Positions 17,868 to 27,350 of a DNA stretch of 64,000 nt are shown piece by piece. Source of the DNA: an uncultured Peptostreptococcaceae bacterium (lineage in GTDB: Bacteria > Bacillota > Clostridia > Tissierellales > Peptoniphilaceae); assembly GCA_947283485.1 (NCBI GenBank), contig CAMYOU010000002.1, positions 1 to 64,000 on the forward strand, read 5' to 3'. Numbering within the stretch: position 1 is the stretch's first letter; every line of letters begins with the position of its first letter. The notes beneath the pieces were generated by a model. It made no database searches and had not been told where the DNA came from. It saw only the letters and a list, made by a program, of their open reading frames with translations. A program made the translations under genes and the position numbers.

Positions 17868-18803
17868 TTAGAGTGATTGAAATAACATCCCTTGTCGCAG
17901 TTGATTCCCTGTCAAAAAACTCTGAACATCCATTTTTCGACTGCCGGCTTTTTGAATGACGGTGATTCGATATGCACCCTGTCCGCAGGCAACGACGATG
18001 CCGTCTTTGCCGGCAGAAAGAATTTCCCCGGGCTTACCCTTCCCTTCGACGGAATTACCGGCATGGAGCTTATACATCGTCGAGCCGAGTTGCGTCATAA
18101 CTCCAGGTGCCACATGGAGCGCACGCACCAAGCGATCAATCTCGACATTGGATCGCTCCCAAGAGATATATCCGTCTTCACGGGTCAATTTTTTCGCATA
18201 CGTGTAGTCGTTTCCCTGCGGTTTCCGAGCCGCATAGTACTTCTCATAATCTTTTAACGCGCGGACGATATCTTGTGCGCCGATTTGTGCGAGCTTGTCA
18301 TGCAGTGCTTCAATATCCATGCCGTTGAGAGGAACGCGTGTTTGAATGAGTACATCTCCGCTGTCAAGTCCGCGTTCTAGAAGCATAATGCTAGAGCCTG
18401 TATACTCATCTCCCGTGAGAATCGCATGTTCCAACGGACTGGCACCGCGATAGAGCGGCAATAAAGACGGGTGGATATTGAGAATTTTATCCGGCAATAG
18501 GGCGAGGATCTCTTGTCCGATGAGATTTCCGTACGCAGCAACCACCGCAAAATCCGCCTTGGTCGCACGAAGTCGATCAACCGACTCAAGTGTGTTGATT
18601 TTTTCAGGATCAAAGACTTCCAGTCCTAGTTCAAAGGCTCTCTTTTTTACGGGCGTCGGCGTCACACGACCTCGATTCCGCGGGCGATCCGGCGTCGTGA
18701 TCACGAGCGGTATCTCAAACGCCTCGTTGACAGCATCAAGAGTAGGCAAAGCAAACTCGGGTGTGCCGAAGAACAGCACACGTGTGTTCGTGTCCTTACT
18801 CAC
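17868..18803 (-). CDS. fmt: Methionyl-tRNA formyltransferase
   Basis: Formylates Met-tRNAfMet using 10-formyl-THF. The 311 residues have RVLFFGTPEFALPTL at the N-terminus, the catalytic region LNIHPSLLPLYRGASPLEHAI with the Asn-His-Ser set, and GLDSGDVL. A C-terminal OB-like tRNA-binding domain follows. I use the GTG at 18803, which has GGGAG seven bases upstream and overlaps the def stop; another GTG eight codons in is possible. It pairs functionally with def, which removes the formyl group. Confidence 0.95.
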   Translation of the reverse strand: MSKDTNTRVLFFGTPEFALPTLDAVNEAFEIPLVITTPDRPRNRGRVTPTPVKKRAFELGLEVFDPEKINTLESVDRLRATKADFAVVAAYGNLIGQEILALLPDKILNIHPSLLPLYRGASPLEHAILTGDEYTGSSIMLLERGLDSGDVLIQTRVPLNGMDIEALHDKLAQIGAQDIVRALKDYEKYYAARKPQGNDYTYAKKLTREDGYISWERSNVEIDRLVRALHVAPGVMTQLGSTMYKLHAGNSVEGKGKPGEILSAGKDGIVVACGQGAYRITVIQKAGSRKMDVQSFLTGNQLRQGMLFQSL

Positions 18804-19293
18804 CTTGCAACTCCCTCTCGTGTTGGTCGCGTAAATCCTCGGGAATTTCATCTTCACGGAGCGTGACATCCTTAAATAGAACGCCGTCAAGATGATCCGT
18901 TTCATGGCAAAAGACACGGGCGAGAAGCCCCGTAGCGTGCATGGTCTTTTTTTCTCCATTTTCATCAATGTAATCAACCGTTAGCGCATGGGGTCTTTTC
19001 ACAGCACCCGAAAACTTTGGAATCGATAGACATCCCTCGTAGAGGATCTCCTCTCCCTCATAATCTCTGAGAATTGGGTTTGCCGCCTTGATAGGTCCTT
19101 CTCCAATGTCAATCACGATCATCCTTTTGAGGATGCCGACCTGAGGTGCTGCGAGACCGATGCCGTCGGCATCGTACATCGTCTCGATCATATCGTCAAA
19201 AAGTTCTCTTTCGCGGTCGGTGATCGACTCCAGAGTGCGTGATTGTTTCCGCAAAATAGGATCTCCGTCTATGCGTATTTTTCGTATAGCCAT
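18796..19293 (-). CDS. def: Peptide deformylase
   Basis: Removes formyl from the N-terminal Met of new proteins. The 165 residues hold all three motifs: GIGLAAPQVG at 44-53, EGCLS at 86-90 with metal ligand Cys88, and HETDH at 130-134 with the catalytic Glu and two His ligands. AGGAGG before the ATG. Located between priA and fmt in the housekeeping operon. Confidence 0.98.
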   Translation of the reverse strand: MAIRKIRIDGDPILRKQSRTLESITDRERELFDDMIETMYDADGIGLAAPQVGILKRMIVIDIGEGPIKAANPILRDYEGEEILYEGCLSIPKFSGAVKRPHALTVDYIDENGEKKTMHATGLLARVFCHETDHLDGVLFKDVTLREDEIPEDLRDQHERELQGE

Positions 19294-19302
19294 AGTACCT
19301 CC

Positions 19303-21513
19303 TTATAGAATAATCGATGGATCCATCGTAATACTGATCAAAACATCCCGATTTTCGAGATTCATCTCGTCTTTTATACATACCCGTTTCAACATTTCTC
19401 TCATGTTGTCATAGGAATTTTCCGTTTTCAGAAGAATTTGCATTCGGTATTGGTCTTTTACGCGCAAAATGCGACAGGGACTCGGCCCGATGAGTGCGAT
19501 ATCGAGAAGCCTGTTCTCGCCCATAAAGGTGCGAAATGCCTCATAGAGTGCATGCATATGATGCGCAAGCACCCGATAATTGGTAGATGTTCCGACAACC
19601 ATCGCCATTCGCGTATATGGCGGATAGTAAAAAATCTTCCGCATTTTGGAATCTTCTTCGTAAAATTTACGCAGATCACCGTTGAGGGCACAACGGATCG
19701 CATAATGCTCCGGCTTATATGTCTGAATGATGACTTTCCCGTTTCCGTCTCCTCTGCCTGCGCGTCCCGCAACCTGTGTGATCAGCGAAAATGTTTTTTC
19801 CGCCGAATTGAAATTGGGGAGATTGAGACTAATATCCGCCGCCATCACCCCAACAAGGGCTACATTCGGAAAATCCAAGCCTTTTGCAATCATCTGCGTT
19901 CCAATGAGAATGTCGATCTCATGGTCTTTCATTTTGCGATAGATGGTCTCATACGAATTTTTTCGTCTCGTAGTGTCAAAATCCATGCGCTCGACGCGCG
20001 CGTCGGGAAACATGCGTTTGGTATCGAGTTCGAGCTTTTCCGTGCCGGCTCCAAAATGACGAATCTTATTGGACCCGCATACCGGACAGAGATCGGGGAG
20101 GCGTTTTGTCTTTCCGCAATAGTGGCAAATCAGTCGTTTTGCACCTTTGTGATAGGTCATGGTGACATCGCAACTGTCACATTTTTCCGCATATCCGCAA
20201 TTTCTACAAAATACAAAAGAAGAATGACCGCGTTTGTTCAGAAACAAAAGAATTTGACGATGACTGCGCAGTGCCAAGTTCATTTCGTAATAAAGTTCGC
20301 GTGAGAACATGGATACATTCTTCTCTCGAAGTTCTTCGCGCATGTCGATCACTTTCATTTCCGGCAAGGCTTGGGCAAGTGCTCTTTTGGTCAGTCTAAG
20401 ATGCGTCATCTCACCATTCTCTGCGCGATACAAAGTCTCCACGCGCGGAGTGGCAGAGCCGAGAACCAAGGGGCAATGATGTGTTGCGGCTCGTATTGCC
20501 GCAATTTCTCTCGCGTCATATTTCGGCGCACGATCCGATTTGTAACTGTCTTCATGTTCTTCGTCGATGACGATTACCCCGAGATCTTGAAGCGGTGCAA
20601 AAATCGCCGATCTCGCACCGACGACAATTTTTGCTTCACCGGTCTTCAATTTTGTCCACTCGTCAAACCGTTCGGAAGTGGAGAGTTTGGAGTGATAGAG
20701 CGCGACCAATCCCGGAAATCTCCCTGCAAAACGCTCAATCGTCTGTGGGGTCAGTGCAATCTCCGGAACCAGCACAATTGCCGTTTTTCCTTCACGGATC
20801 GCGTGCTCGACCAATTGAAGATAAACCTCCGTCTTGCCGCTCCCCGTAACGCCTTCCAGGAGAATCGTCCCTTCCCCTTGTCTTGTAATGGTGTTATAGA
20901 CAGCCTCTTGTTCCTCATTGAGGACCTTTTTCTCATATTGCGGAAGTTCGCATATTGTTTCTCTTAGAACGCGTTCTTCGCGCTCGAGAATCGCCCCCAT
21001 GTCTACCATTTCACGAATCAAAGTTTTGGAAAAACCACGTTCCAAAAGGTCATTTTCGTCAAGTTCGATATCAAGAAGATCCAAGAGTTCACGTTTCTTA
21101 TAGGCACGCGCGGAAATCTCGGACGCTTCAAAGATCTCGCTCTTGCGATACATCTTCTTGGTCTTGATAGCCGCTTCTCTTTCACTTGCAAGCTTCGTTC
21201 CGAGCCCTGCAGGTAAGATCGCTCGAAAGGCTTGCGTAAGGCTCGAAAGGGTGTCTTCGGATATCGTATGTGCCATCGTGATGAGTTCTTCATCGACGAC
21301 GGGATCGGCGTCCAAAACCTCAAGAATCTCTTTCACCGTAAAGTTCGGTTGTGGGACATCGTCTTCAATAACGATCCCCATGATTTTTCGTCTGCCTCTT
21401 CCGAATGGAATCACGACCCTTTTCCCGACCAAATTGTCGGAAGATGTCGCATACGTGTAACTTTGATCCGTTTTGTTCGTATCCGTGAGTGCGATTACAT
21501 TCACATACTGCAA
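19303..21513 (-). CDS. priA: Primosomal replication-restart helicase PriA
   Basis: Restarts collapsed replication forks by loading the replicative helicase. The 736 residues have an N-terminal 3'-DNA-binding domain, Walker A LEGVTGSGKTEVY near residue 220, a DEEH box, and helicase motifs through QVAGRAGRGD. Two zinc modules lie near residue 450, with Cys pairs in CRNC, CDSC, CHYC and CPVC. The first start is a TTG two bases before the rpoZ stop context with only a weak ribosome site. A GTG three codons later is an alternative, so translational coupling to rpoZ is likely. Confidence 0.97.
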   Translation of the reverse strand: MQYVNVIALTDTNKTDQSYTYATSSDNLVGKRVVIPFGRGRRKIMGIVIEDDVPQPNFTVKEILEVLDADPVVDEELITMAHTISEDTLSSLTQAFRAILPAGLGTKLASEREAAIKTKKMYRKSEIFEASEISARAYKKRELLDLLDIELDENDLLERGFSKTLIREMVDMGAILEREERVLRETICELPQYEKKVLNEEQEAVYNTITRQGEGTILLEGVTGSGKTEVYLQLVEHAIREGKTAIVLVPEIALTPQTIERFAGRFPGLVALYHSKLSTSERFDEWTKLKTGEAKIVVGARSAIFAPLQDLGVIVIDEEHEDSYKSDRAPKYDAREIAAIRAATHHCPLVLGSATPRVETLYRAENGEMTHLRLTKRALAQALPEMKVIDMREELREKNVSMFSRELYYEMNLALRSHRQILLFLNKRGHSSFVFCRNCGYAEKCDSCDVTMTYHKGAKRLICHYCGKTKRLPDLCPVCGSNKIRHFGAGTEKLELDTKRMFPDARVERMDFDTTRRKNSYETIYRKMKDHEIDILIGTQMIAKGLDFPNVALVGVMAADISLNLPNFNSAEKTFSLITQVAGRAGRGDGNGKVIIQTYKPEHYAIRCALNGDLRKFYEEDSKMRKIFYYPPYTRMAMVVGTSTNYRVLAHHMHALYEAFRTFMGENRLLDIALIGPSPCRILRVKDQYRMQILLKTENSYDNMREMLKRVCIKDEMNLENRDVLISITMDPSIIL

Positions 21514-21514
21514 T

Positions 21515-21721
21515 TTACTTCGTCACTTCTTCCGGCATGGTAAAAGTGACATCCCCATCCATAATTTCCTCGATGGCGATCGACACAGGATTATGTGCTT
21601 TGGTGTTCACGAGCGGTTTTGATCCTGCAACAATACGGCGTGCGCGTTTGGATGCGACACTGACGATTGCATATCTGGAATCGCTGATGCGTGAAAGTTC
21701 AATAAAAGACGGATTGATCAT
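21515..21721 (-). CDS. rpoZ: RNA polymerase subunit omega
   Basis: A 68-residue omega subunit that helps assemble RNA polymerase. The ISDSRYAIVSVASKRARRI block and the later KPLVNTKAHNPVSIAIEEI match the RpoZ core. The start overlaps the gmk stop by ATGA. This gmk-rpoZ-priA order is standard in Firmicutes, although coaBC, which usually lies between rpoZ and priA, is missing here. Confidence 0.95.
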   Translation of the reverse strand: MINPSFIELSRISDSRYAIVSVASKRARRIVAGSKPLVNTKAHNPVSIAIEEIMDGDVTFTMPEEVTK

Positions 21722-22347
21722 AATGTTCCCCTTTCGTTTAGATCTTGAATAATGGATTGAATGCGCGCGTCATGGATATCGACGCGCAAATTTTCCGCTT
21801 GGAAAATGACCTCGAGATCTTTGAGTGCTCGTTCAATTTCGTCGTTGATGACGACATAGTCATATTCCGGCAAGACGCGAAATTCTTTGACGGCTGATTG
21901 CATGCGTTTCTCAATTTGCGCTTCGGTCTCCGTGCCGCGTTTTTTAAGTCGTTCGAACAGTGCCTCAAGCGACGGCGGAGCAACGAAGATGAGGATGGCG
22001 TCCTTTTTCTTCTTTCTTACTTGCAGAGCACCTTGCGGGTCAATTTCCAAAATGACATGAGAGCCGGTTGCAAGCATCTTGTCGACATATGCTCTTGGCG
22101 TACCGTAGTGCATGCCGTGGACGGAGGCATATTCGAGAAAAGCATCTTCAGCAATCATCGATTGAAATTCTTCTTCCGATTTGAAAAAATAGCTTTCTCC
22201 TTCGACTTCACCTTCGCGCATCTCTCTCGTCGTTGCCGAGATGGATAATCTAAGATCGGGATCGCTATCGATCAGCGCTTTTACAAGAGTACCTTTCCCG
22301 ACCGCCGTCGGCCCAGAAATGACGAACAGTTTTCCTTCATGTGCCAT
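21718..22347 (-). CDS. gmk: Guanylate kinase
   Basis: Phosphorylates GMP to GDP with ATP. The 209 residues carry the P-loop SGPTAVGKGTL near residue 14, SATTREMREGEVEGESYFF, VHGMHYGTP and LEIDPQGALQV for GMP binding, and the lid motif KRGTETEAQI. The ATG at 22347 is preceded by GGAG; ten upstream codons are not conserved. It starts four bases after yicC ends. Confidence 0.97.
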   Translation of the reverse strand: MAHEGKLFVISGPTAVGKGTLVKALIDSDPDLRLSISATTREMREGEVEGESYFFKSEEEFQSMIAEDAFLEYASVHGMHYGTPRAYVDKMLATGSHVILEIDPQGALQVRKKKKDAILIFVAPPSLEALFERLKKRGTETEAQIEKRMQSAVKEFRVLPEYDYVVINDEIERALKDLEVIFQAENLRVDIHDARIQSIIQDLNERGTL

Positions 22348-22351
22348 ACGA

Positions 22352-23236
22352 TCACTCCACATTCTGCACTTGTTCACGGATTTTTTCGATCGTCGTTTTT
22401 AGTTCGACGACTTCTCTGGTAATCAAGAGATCATTGGCCTTAGAACCGATGGTATTCGCCTCGCGATTCATCTCTTGACACAGAAAATCAAGTTTCTTTC
22501 CAATCGGATCTTCTTCGCGTGCAATGGCACGAAATTGTGAGATATGGCTCGTTAATCTTGTGATTTCTTCCGTGATGTCGCTTTTATCTGCAAAAAACAC
22601 AAGTTCCGTCGCAATACGATCTTCCGGTAGAGCATCCGTGACTTGAATCTCCTGTAGCTTTTCTCGGAGTTTGCGATCGTGCTCTTCCGCTACAATGGGC
22701 GCCCGCAACTCAATACGTTCCACAATCTCCACAATTTCATCCAGCCTTTTCATGAGTTCCGCAAATAAATTCGCGCCCTCTTGACGCCGCATTTCACAAA
22801 ACGGAACCATCGCCGCTTCCATTGCTTCGAGAAGGAGTTTGCCGAGTATATCTTCGTCTCCCTCATCCGGGCCCACGGTAATGAGTTCCGGCAGGCGGAA
22901 AAGATCTGATACGCAGATACAATCGTCAAAAGATTTGCTACAAGTCTTCTCCCATGCGTCCTTCATCTTGCTATATACCTTTTGCAAGAGTTCCTCGTTG
23001 ACATCGACGCGCATAGACGGGAGGTCTTCCGATCCGAAAGACACATAGAGATCGACACGACCTCTCTTGATTTTCTCCTTGATCAACGTGCGCATTGCAT
23101 TTTCATATTCAAAAAATACTTTCGGCATGCGGGCATTGATATCTAGAGCCTTCTGATTCACACTCCGAATCTCGATATCAATTTGATGTCGAGCGTCTTT
23201 GGCGGATGCGTGCCCGTATCCGGTCATACTGTTCAT
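22352..23236 (-). CDS. yicC: YicC-family endoribonuclease
   Basis: A 294-residue protein of the YicC/YloC family; characterised members form oligomeric rings that cleave RNA. It starts with MNSMTGYGHAS and has the family signature IEIRSVNQKALDINARMP, and ends with the conserved QEMNREANTIGSKANDLLIT and helical C-terminus. ATG at 23236 follows a GGGGGAAAGG purine run; 49 upstream codons are not conserved. First gene of the long minus-strand operon ending with thiN. Confidence 0.94.
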   Translation of the reverse strand: MNSMTGYGHASAKDARHQIDIEIRSVNQKALDINARMPKVFFEYENAMRTLIKEKIKRGRVDLYVSFGSEDLPSMRVDVNEELLQKVYSKMKDAWEKTCSKSFDDCICVSDLFRLPELITVGPDEGDEDILGKLLLEAMEAAMVPFCEMRRQEGANLFAELMKRLDEIVEIVERIELRAPIVAEEHDRKLREKLQEIQVTDALPEDRIATELVFFADKSDITEEITRLTSHISQFRAIAREEDPIGKKLDFLCQEMNREANTIGSKANDLLITREVVELKTTIEKIREQVQNVE

Positions 23237-23256
23237 ATCCTTTCCCCCTTTCAAAA

Positions 23257-23285
23257 AGCATAGAAAAATCAATCTCAAAAAACAA
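23257..23285 (-). promoter_or_regulatory. Candidate promoter of the yicC-thiN operon
   Basis: Minus strand: TTGTTT (23285-23280), 17-base spacer, TATGCT (23262-23257), about 20 bases upstream of yicC. It matches four of six positions in each hexamer. Confidence 0.4.
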
Positions 23286-23309
23286 GTTTTTATGACGGCT
23301 TGTTCATAT

Positions 23310-23338
23310 TTGCACCACAACTCTCTACATGTTAGCAT
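23310..23338 (+). promoter_or_regulatory. Promoter of rqcH
   Basis: Plus strand: TTGCAC (23310-23315), 17-base spacer, TAGCAT (23333-23338) preceded by TGT. It lies 19 bases before the rqcH ATG. Confidence 0.6.
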
Positions 23339-23356
23339 ACCCATGAGGTGATGGGA

Positions 23357-25120
23357 ATGAGCTATGACGGTATTGTGACACATGCGATGGTAGAAAACTT
23401 AAAACAGGAAATCGTCGGTGCAAAGATCAACCGCGTGCGTCAAAACGGTAAAGAAACCCTGCATCTTTCTCTTTATCATCGCGGAAAGAATCTGGAACTC
23501 ATGCTAAGTGCTCGCGCGGATCGACCTGCAATCTATTTTGTCGATTACAAACCGCAAGGGAAAGAAATTCCGACAGCCTATCTTATGTTTCTGCGCAAGT
23601 ATTTGACCGGCGGTGTCATCGAGTCCGTCGAGCAACACGGTCTTGACCGTATCGTTCTCATCGATATTGCAACACAGAGTGAATTCGGCAGGCGATCCAA
23701 TGTGACTCTGGTCGTAGAGTTAATGGGCAAGTATTCCAATCTCATATTGATCGATGAAACGAGATCCAAAGTTCTTGAAAGTGCCATTCGCGTCAGTAAA
23801 ACCATGAGCAGCGTGCGTGAGATTTATCCCAGTACGCCGTATTTTTTCATCGAGAGCGGCAAGGTCAATATCCTTGAGAATTTTTCTTTCATGGACATTC
23901 TACACGGCGCGGACAAAAATGAACGGCTCAGACGATTTTTCTACATGCATTTTGAAGGTTTCAGCCCGCTTCTTTCGGATGAGATCCTCTTCCACGCGAA
24001 TGTTGACGACAAACGCACTGTGGGATCACTCACCGCCGAAGAAGAATGTGCACTGGAACGTGCCTTTCTTTCCATGGTAGTCGCCATTCGCACCAACCAG
24101 TGGACATATGCGCTCTATTATGGAGATCAAGACAAGCCGATCGATTTCCATGTCTTACCTCTCGATGTATTCGGAACGCGCACAAAAAAATTTTCTGATC
24201 TCTCCTCCATGCTCCTCGCATTTTATGCTGATCGCCACCAAAGTGACGCCCTCGAGACAGGAGTGAGAGATCTCGAAAGAATCCTTGAGCGCGAATTGCA
24301 GCGCGAAGAGATCAAGCTTGAGTCCATGCATTTGGATCTGGAGGCGGCAAAAGATCGCGAAGAGGAAAAACTCTTGGCGGACTTGATTCTTGCCAATCAA
24401 CACCTTGCGTCACCCGGTGCCGATTCGATCGAAGTCGTGAACTTCTACGATCCCGAGGGCAAAACCATTCGCATCGCGCTTGATCCTACAGAGACAGTAT
24501 GGCAAAACGCACAAAGACATTACAAGAACGTACGAAAAAAGAAAAACAGAGAAAAATTTCTGACACATGAACTTCCGGTCCTTCGTCGCTCCATCTCTTA
24601 TCTCGAGCAAATCAAAAATACACTCTCGACCATTACAACGATGGAGGAATTAGGCGAAGTGCGCGAAGAATTGGTCTCGCTCGGACTCGTTCGAAAAAAG
24701 CACGGCATGAAGAAAAAATCCACGCCTTCCGATCCCGTTTCGCTGATTTCCTCAGAGGGCGTTCCAATCTACATCGGTCGCAACAACAGGCAAAACGATC
24801 GTGTAACGATGCAATTGGCGGATCGTGACGATCTCTTTATTCACATCAAAGATCTCCCCGGTCCGCATGTGATCTTGGCAACTTCAAAAGTTCCCGCCAC
24901 CGATCGTTCGATCGAGGAGGCCGTGTATCTCGCCGTTGCAATGAGTAAATTCCCATTTCCGCAATCCGTGGATTATACGAAACGGCGCAATGTCAAAAAA
25001 TCAAAAGGTGCCAAGCCCGGCATGGTCTACTACGAACATTTTGAGACCGCGTATGTGCGAGAAAATCAAGAAATCGCAGACCGAATTTCACTTCACAACC
25101 CGCATTGGAATTGGAAATAA
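23357..25120 (+). CDS. rqcH: NFACT-family ribosome quality-control protein RqcH
   Basis: A 587-residue Rqc2/FbpA-type NFACT protein. In bacteria it binds stalled 50S subunits and directs addition of C-terminal alanine tails to the trapped peptide. The NFACT-N domain (about 1-200) has AYLMFLRKYLTGG and the ELMGKYSNLILID block. Long helices follow (about 270-430). The NFACT-R domain near the C-terminus has IYIGRNNRQNDRVT, FIHIKDLPGPHVIL and YTKRRNVKKSKGAKPGMV. The start is the third ATG-like codon, since GAGGTG lies at correct spacing only for 23357. Often annotated as fibronectin-binding, though no export signal is present. Confidence 0.95.
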   Translation: MSYDGIVTHAMVENLKQEIVGAKINRVRQNGKETLHLSLYHRGKNLELMLSARADRPAIYFVDYKPQGKEIPTAYLMFLRKYLTGGVIESVEQHGLDRIVLIDIATQSEFGRRSNVTLVVELMGKYSNLILIDETRSKVLESAIRVSKTMSSVREIYPSTPYFFIESGKVNILENFSFMDILHGADKNERLRRFFYMHFEGFSPLLSDEILFHANVDDKRTVGSLTAEEECALERAFLSMVVAIRTNQWTYALYYGDQDKPIDFHVLPLDVFGTRTKKFSDLSSMLLAFYADRHQSDALETGVRDLERILERELQREEIKLESMHLDLEAAKDREEEKLLADLILANQHLASPGADSIEVVNFYDPEGKTIRIALDPTETVWQNAQRHYKNVRKKKNREKFLTHELPVLRRSISYLEQIKNTLSTITTMEELGEVREELVSLGLVRKKHGMKKKSTPSDPVSLISSEGVPIYIGRNNRQNDRVTMQLADRDDLFIHIKDLPGPHVILATSKVPATDRSIEEAVYLAVAMSKFPFPQSVDYTKRRNVKKSKGAKPGMVYYEHFETAYVRENQEIADRISLHNPHWNWK

Positions 25121-25122
25121 AA

Positions 25123-25177
25123 AAACCGTGAATACATCACGGTTTGTACGAAAGCGTGCACGAGCACGCTTTTTTTA
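25123..25177 (+). terminator. Tandem terminator hairpins after rqcH
   Basis: Two stems follow each other: AAACCGTG/CACGGTTT (25123-25145), and AAAGCGTGC/GCACGCTTT (25151-25172) with a T run reaching 25177. The second can also close the pyrR operon, which converges on it and stops at 25175. Confidence 0.85.
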
Positions 25178-25699
25178 TTCTTCTATCGCCACCAAATCGG
25201 CTCCATCCTCTTCAACGAGTTTTACCGTCACGCGTTCATCTCGTGAGGTCGGAATGTTTTTTCCAACATAATCGGGTTTGATTGGTAATTCGCGGTGTCC
25301 GCGATCAATGAGTACCAAGAGTTGAATGCGTTTGGGACGTCCGAGTGCAAGGACCGCTTCCATTGCGGCACGTGCCGTTCTTCCCGTGTACATGACATCA
25401 TCCACGATAATCACCGTCTTGTCGCGGACATTATACTCTGAAGACTTGGACGAAAAATAGCTGCTTTCCCCTCGAAGGTCGATATCATCGCGAAAGCGCG
25501 TGATATCCAACGGAATCGTCTGAACCGTTATATTTTCCATCTGCTCTATATTTTTGGAAATACGCGCCGCAAGCGGTACGCCGCGCGTCACGACCCCTGC
25601 GAAGACGATGTCTGACACGCCGTTGTTCTTCTCAATGATCTCGTGTGTCATACGCCGTAGCGTCCGCGCCATTTCCGATGCATCCAAAATCTTTTTCAT
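25175..25699 (-). CDS. pyrR: PyrR pyrimidine regulator/uracil phosphoribosyltransferase
   Basis: A 174-residue type I phosphoribosyltransferase that in Firmicutes binds UMP and attenuates pyrimidine genes. The PRPP loop VIIVDDVMYTGRTARAAMEA lies near residue 100, and the substrate-side FAGVVTRGVPLAARI and RGHRELPI blocks are kept. No pyr biosynthetic gene or PyrR RNA-binding leader is visible here, so its targets must lie elsewhere. The ATG overlaps the upstream synthase stop as ATGA. Confidence 0.96.
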   Translation of the reverse strand: MKKILDASEMARTLRRMTHEIIEKNNGVSDIVFAGVVTRGVPLAARISKNIEQMENITVQTIPLDITRFRDDIDLRGESSYFSSKSSEYNVRDKTVIIVDDVMYTGRTARAAMEAVLALGRPKRIQLLVLIDRGHRELPIKPDYVGKNIPTSRDERVTVKLVEEDGADLVAIEE

Positions 25700-26589
25700 G
25701 ATACCTCCTTTAGACAAGTGAGAAAGACCTCATCTGGTTCAGTCGTAAACGCGACTTCTTCATGCGTGACGGGGTGAAGAAAACCAATTTCATAACAGTG
25801 TAACATTTGCCCCGGAAGTTTCTTGTCGAACGCCCGCTTCTTCGATCCTCGATAATAGACGGGATCGCCGACAATCGGATAGCCGAGAAATTCCATATGA
25901 AATCGAATCTGATGGGTTCTTCCTGTGTGGAGCTCCGCTTCGATCAAAGTAGATTCTTGAAAACGCTCCAGCGTACGTATGGTGGTCGAAGCCTCACGTA
26001 GAGTATCACTATTGATACTCATACGCGTTCGATTCTTGCGATCACGCCCAAAGCTGCGATCGCACAAGAGCCTGTCAAAAGGTACGACGCCGTGCACGAT
26101 GGCACGGTAGATACGCCTCACTTTTCTTTCCTCAAAAGCTTTCGAAAGAGCCGCATGAACCGTATCGTTTTTTGCAATGACAAGTAGTCCCGTCGTATCA
26201 CGATCCAAGCGATGCACAATACCGGGTCGATCCTCCCCTTGATAGATGGATAAATCTGGAAATCTTCCTAAAAGTGCATTGGCAAGCGTCCCGGTTCTTT
26301 CCGACTCTGTGGGTTGTGTCAACATCCCGCGAGGCTTATTGACAACAGCGAGATACGGATCTTCAAACAGAACATTGAGTGGAATCTTTTCCGGCTCAAG
26401 CTTTGCATTCTTCGTATCATGCGCAATATCGATCACGTCACCACAGAAAACGGGGACGTTTTTTTTCGTAGGTTCTCCGTTGAGAAGAACGGATCCCGCT
26501 TCAATCTTCTTTTGAATTTCCGATCGCGTCATATCGGTCTCGTTTGCCAAATAGACATCAATGCGCTCCGCATCATACTTTACATTCAT
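25696..26589 (-). CDS. RluA-family RNA pseudouridine synthase (RluD-like)
   Basis: A 297-residue pseudouridine synthase with an N-terminal S4 RNA-binding domain (about 10-75). The catalytic HRLDRDTTGLLVIAK motif lies near residue 135, with the active-site Asp in RLDRD. LHTGRTHQIRFHMEFLGYPIVGDP follows. The exact target (probably 23S rRNA as for RluD/YlyB) is not shown by the sequence. It lies between ung and pyrR, overlapping both by four bases; the synthase-pyrR order is typical for Bacillus ylyB-pyrR. Confidence 0.94.
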   Translation of the reverse strand: MNVKYDAERIDVYLANETDMTRSEIQKKIEAGSVLLNGEPTKKNVPVFCGDVIDIAHDTKNAKLEPEKIPLNVLFEDPYLAVVNKPRGMLTQPTESERTGTLANALLGRFPDLSIYQGEDRPGIVHRLDRDTTGLLVIAKNDTVHAALSKAFEERKVRRIYRAIVHGVVPFDRLLCDRSFGRDRKNRTRMSINSDTLREASTTIRTLERFQESTLIEAELHTGRTHQIRFHMEFLGYPIVGDPVYYRGSKKRAFDKKLPGQMLHCYEIGFLHPVTHEEVAFTTEPDEVFLTCLKEVS

Positions 26590-27254
26590 AGTTCCCCCCA
26601 GTCAATCGGTGTAAGACCGTGTTCTTGCAAAAAAGTATTGGTCTTAGAGAAATGTCTGCAACCGAAAAACCCACGATATGCAGAGAGCGGACTCGGATGT
26701 GGTGCCGTCAAAACCAAGAAATCATTTCGATGAATCAAATGCCTTTTGGCTTGCGCGTGCGCACCCCATAAGAGAAAGACAAGCGGATGCTTCGATTCGT
26801 TGAGCGCAAGGATGATATGATCCGTGAATGTTTCCCATCCGTGATCCCGGTGTGAAGCCGCCGCACCTTCGCGAACCGTAAGCGTCGTGTTGAGAAGCAA
26901 AACACCGCTTTCGACCCATTTGGTGAGATCTCCATGTGCAGGAGTAGAGATCCCAAGATCTGTCTTTAATTCCTTATAAATATTTTGCAGAGATGGAGGA
27001 AGCGGAACCCCTTTTGCCACAGAAAAAGCAAGTCCGTTGGCTTGCCCTCTTCCATGATAGGGATCCTGCCCGAGAATGACGACCTTCACATCCTCAAACG
27101 GCAATTTGACCAAGGCTTGGAAAATTTCATCCATTGGCGGATAAATTTGATGCGTGCGATACTCCGAGATTAAAAACGCTCTGAGTGCTTGATAGTATGC
27201 CTCGTTGTATTCTTGCTTTAAGATCTGGTCCCATGAATTTCCAAAATGATACAT
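26586..27254 (-). CDS. ung: Uracil-DNA glycosylase, family 1
   Basis: Removes uracil from DNA to start base-excision repair. The 222 residues show VVILGQDPYHGRGQANGLAF near residue 62 with catalytic Asp, the LLLNTTLTV strand motif, and the DNA-intercalating loop APHPSPLSAYRGFFG. ATG at 27254 is behind AGGAGG. First gene of the ung-synthase-pyrR unit. Confidence 0.98.
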   Translation of the reverse strand: MYHFGNSWDQILKQEYNEAYYQALRAFLISEYRTHQIYPPMDEIFQALVKLPFEDVKVVILGQDPYHGRGQANGLAFSVAKGVPLPPSLQNIYKELKTDLGISTPAHGDLTKWVESGVLLLNTTLTVREGAAASHRDHGWETFTDHIILALNESKHPLVFLLWGAHAQAKRHLIHRNDFLVLTAPHPSPLSAYRGFFGCRHFSKTNTFLQEHGLTPIDWGEL

Positions 27255-27350
27255 CGCTCCTCCTGTGATATGATGCGTCGATTTGTAAGTAATGCCTATA
27301 CGTAAAAAAGCTTTGATCTCTCGACACACGCCACAATTCCAATGAATTCA

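Noticed and set aside
25123..25177. Two adjacent palindromes as a REP element or CRISPR remnant
   Set aside because: They lie exactly between two converging genes, end in T runs and differ from each other, so they are tandem terminators.
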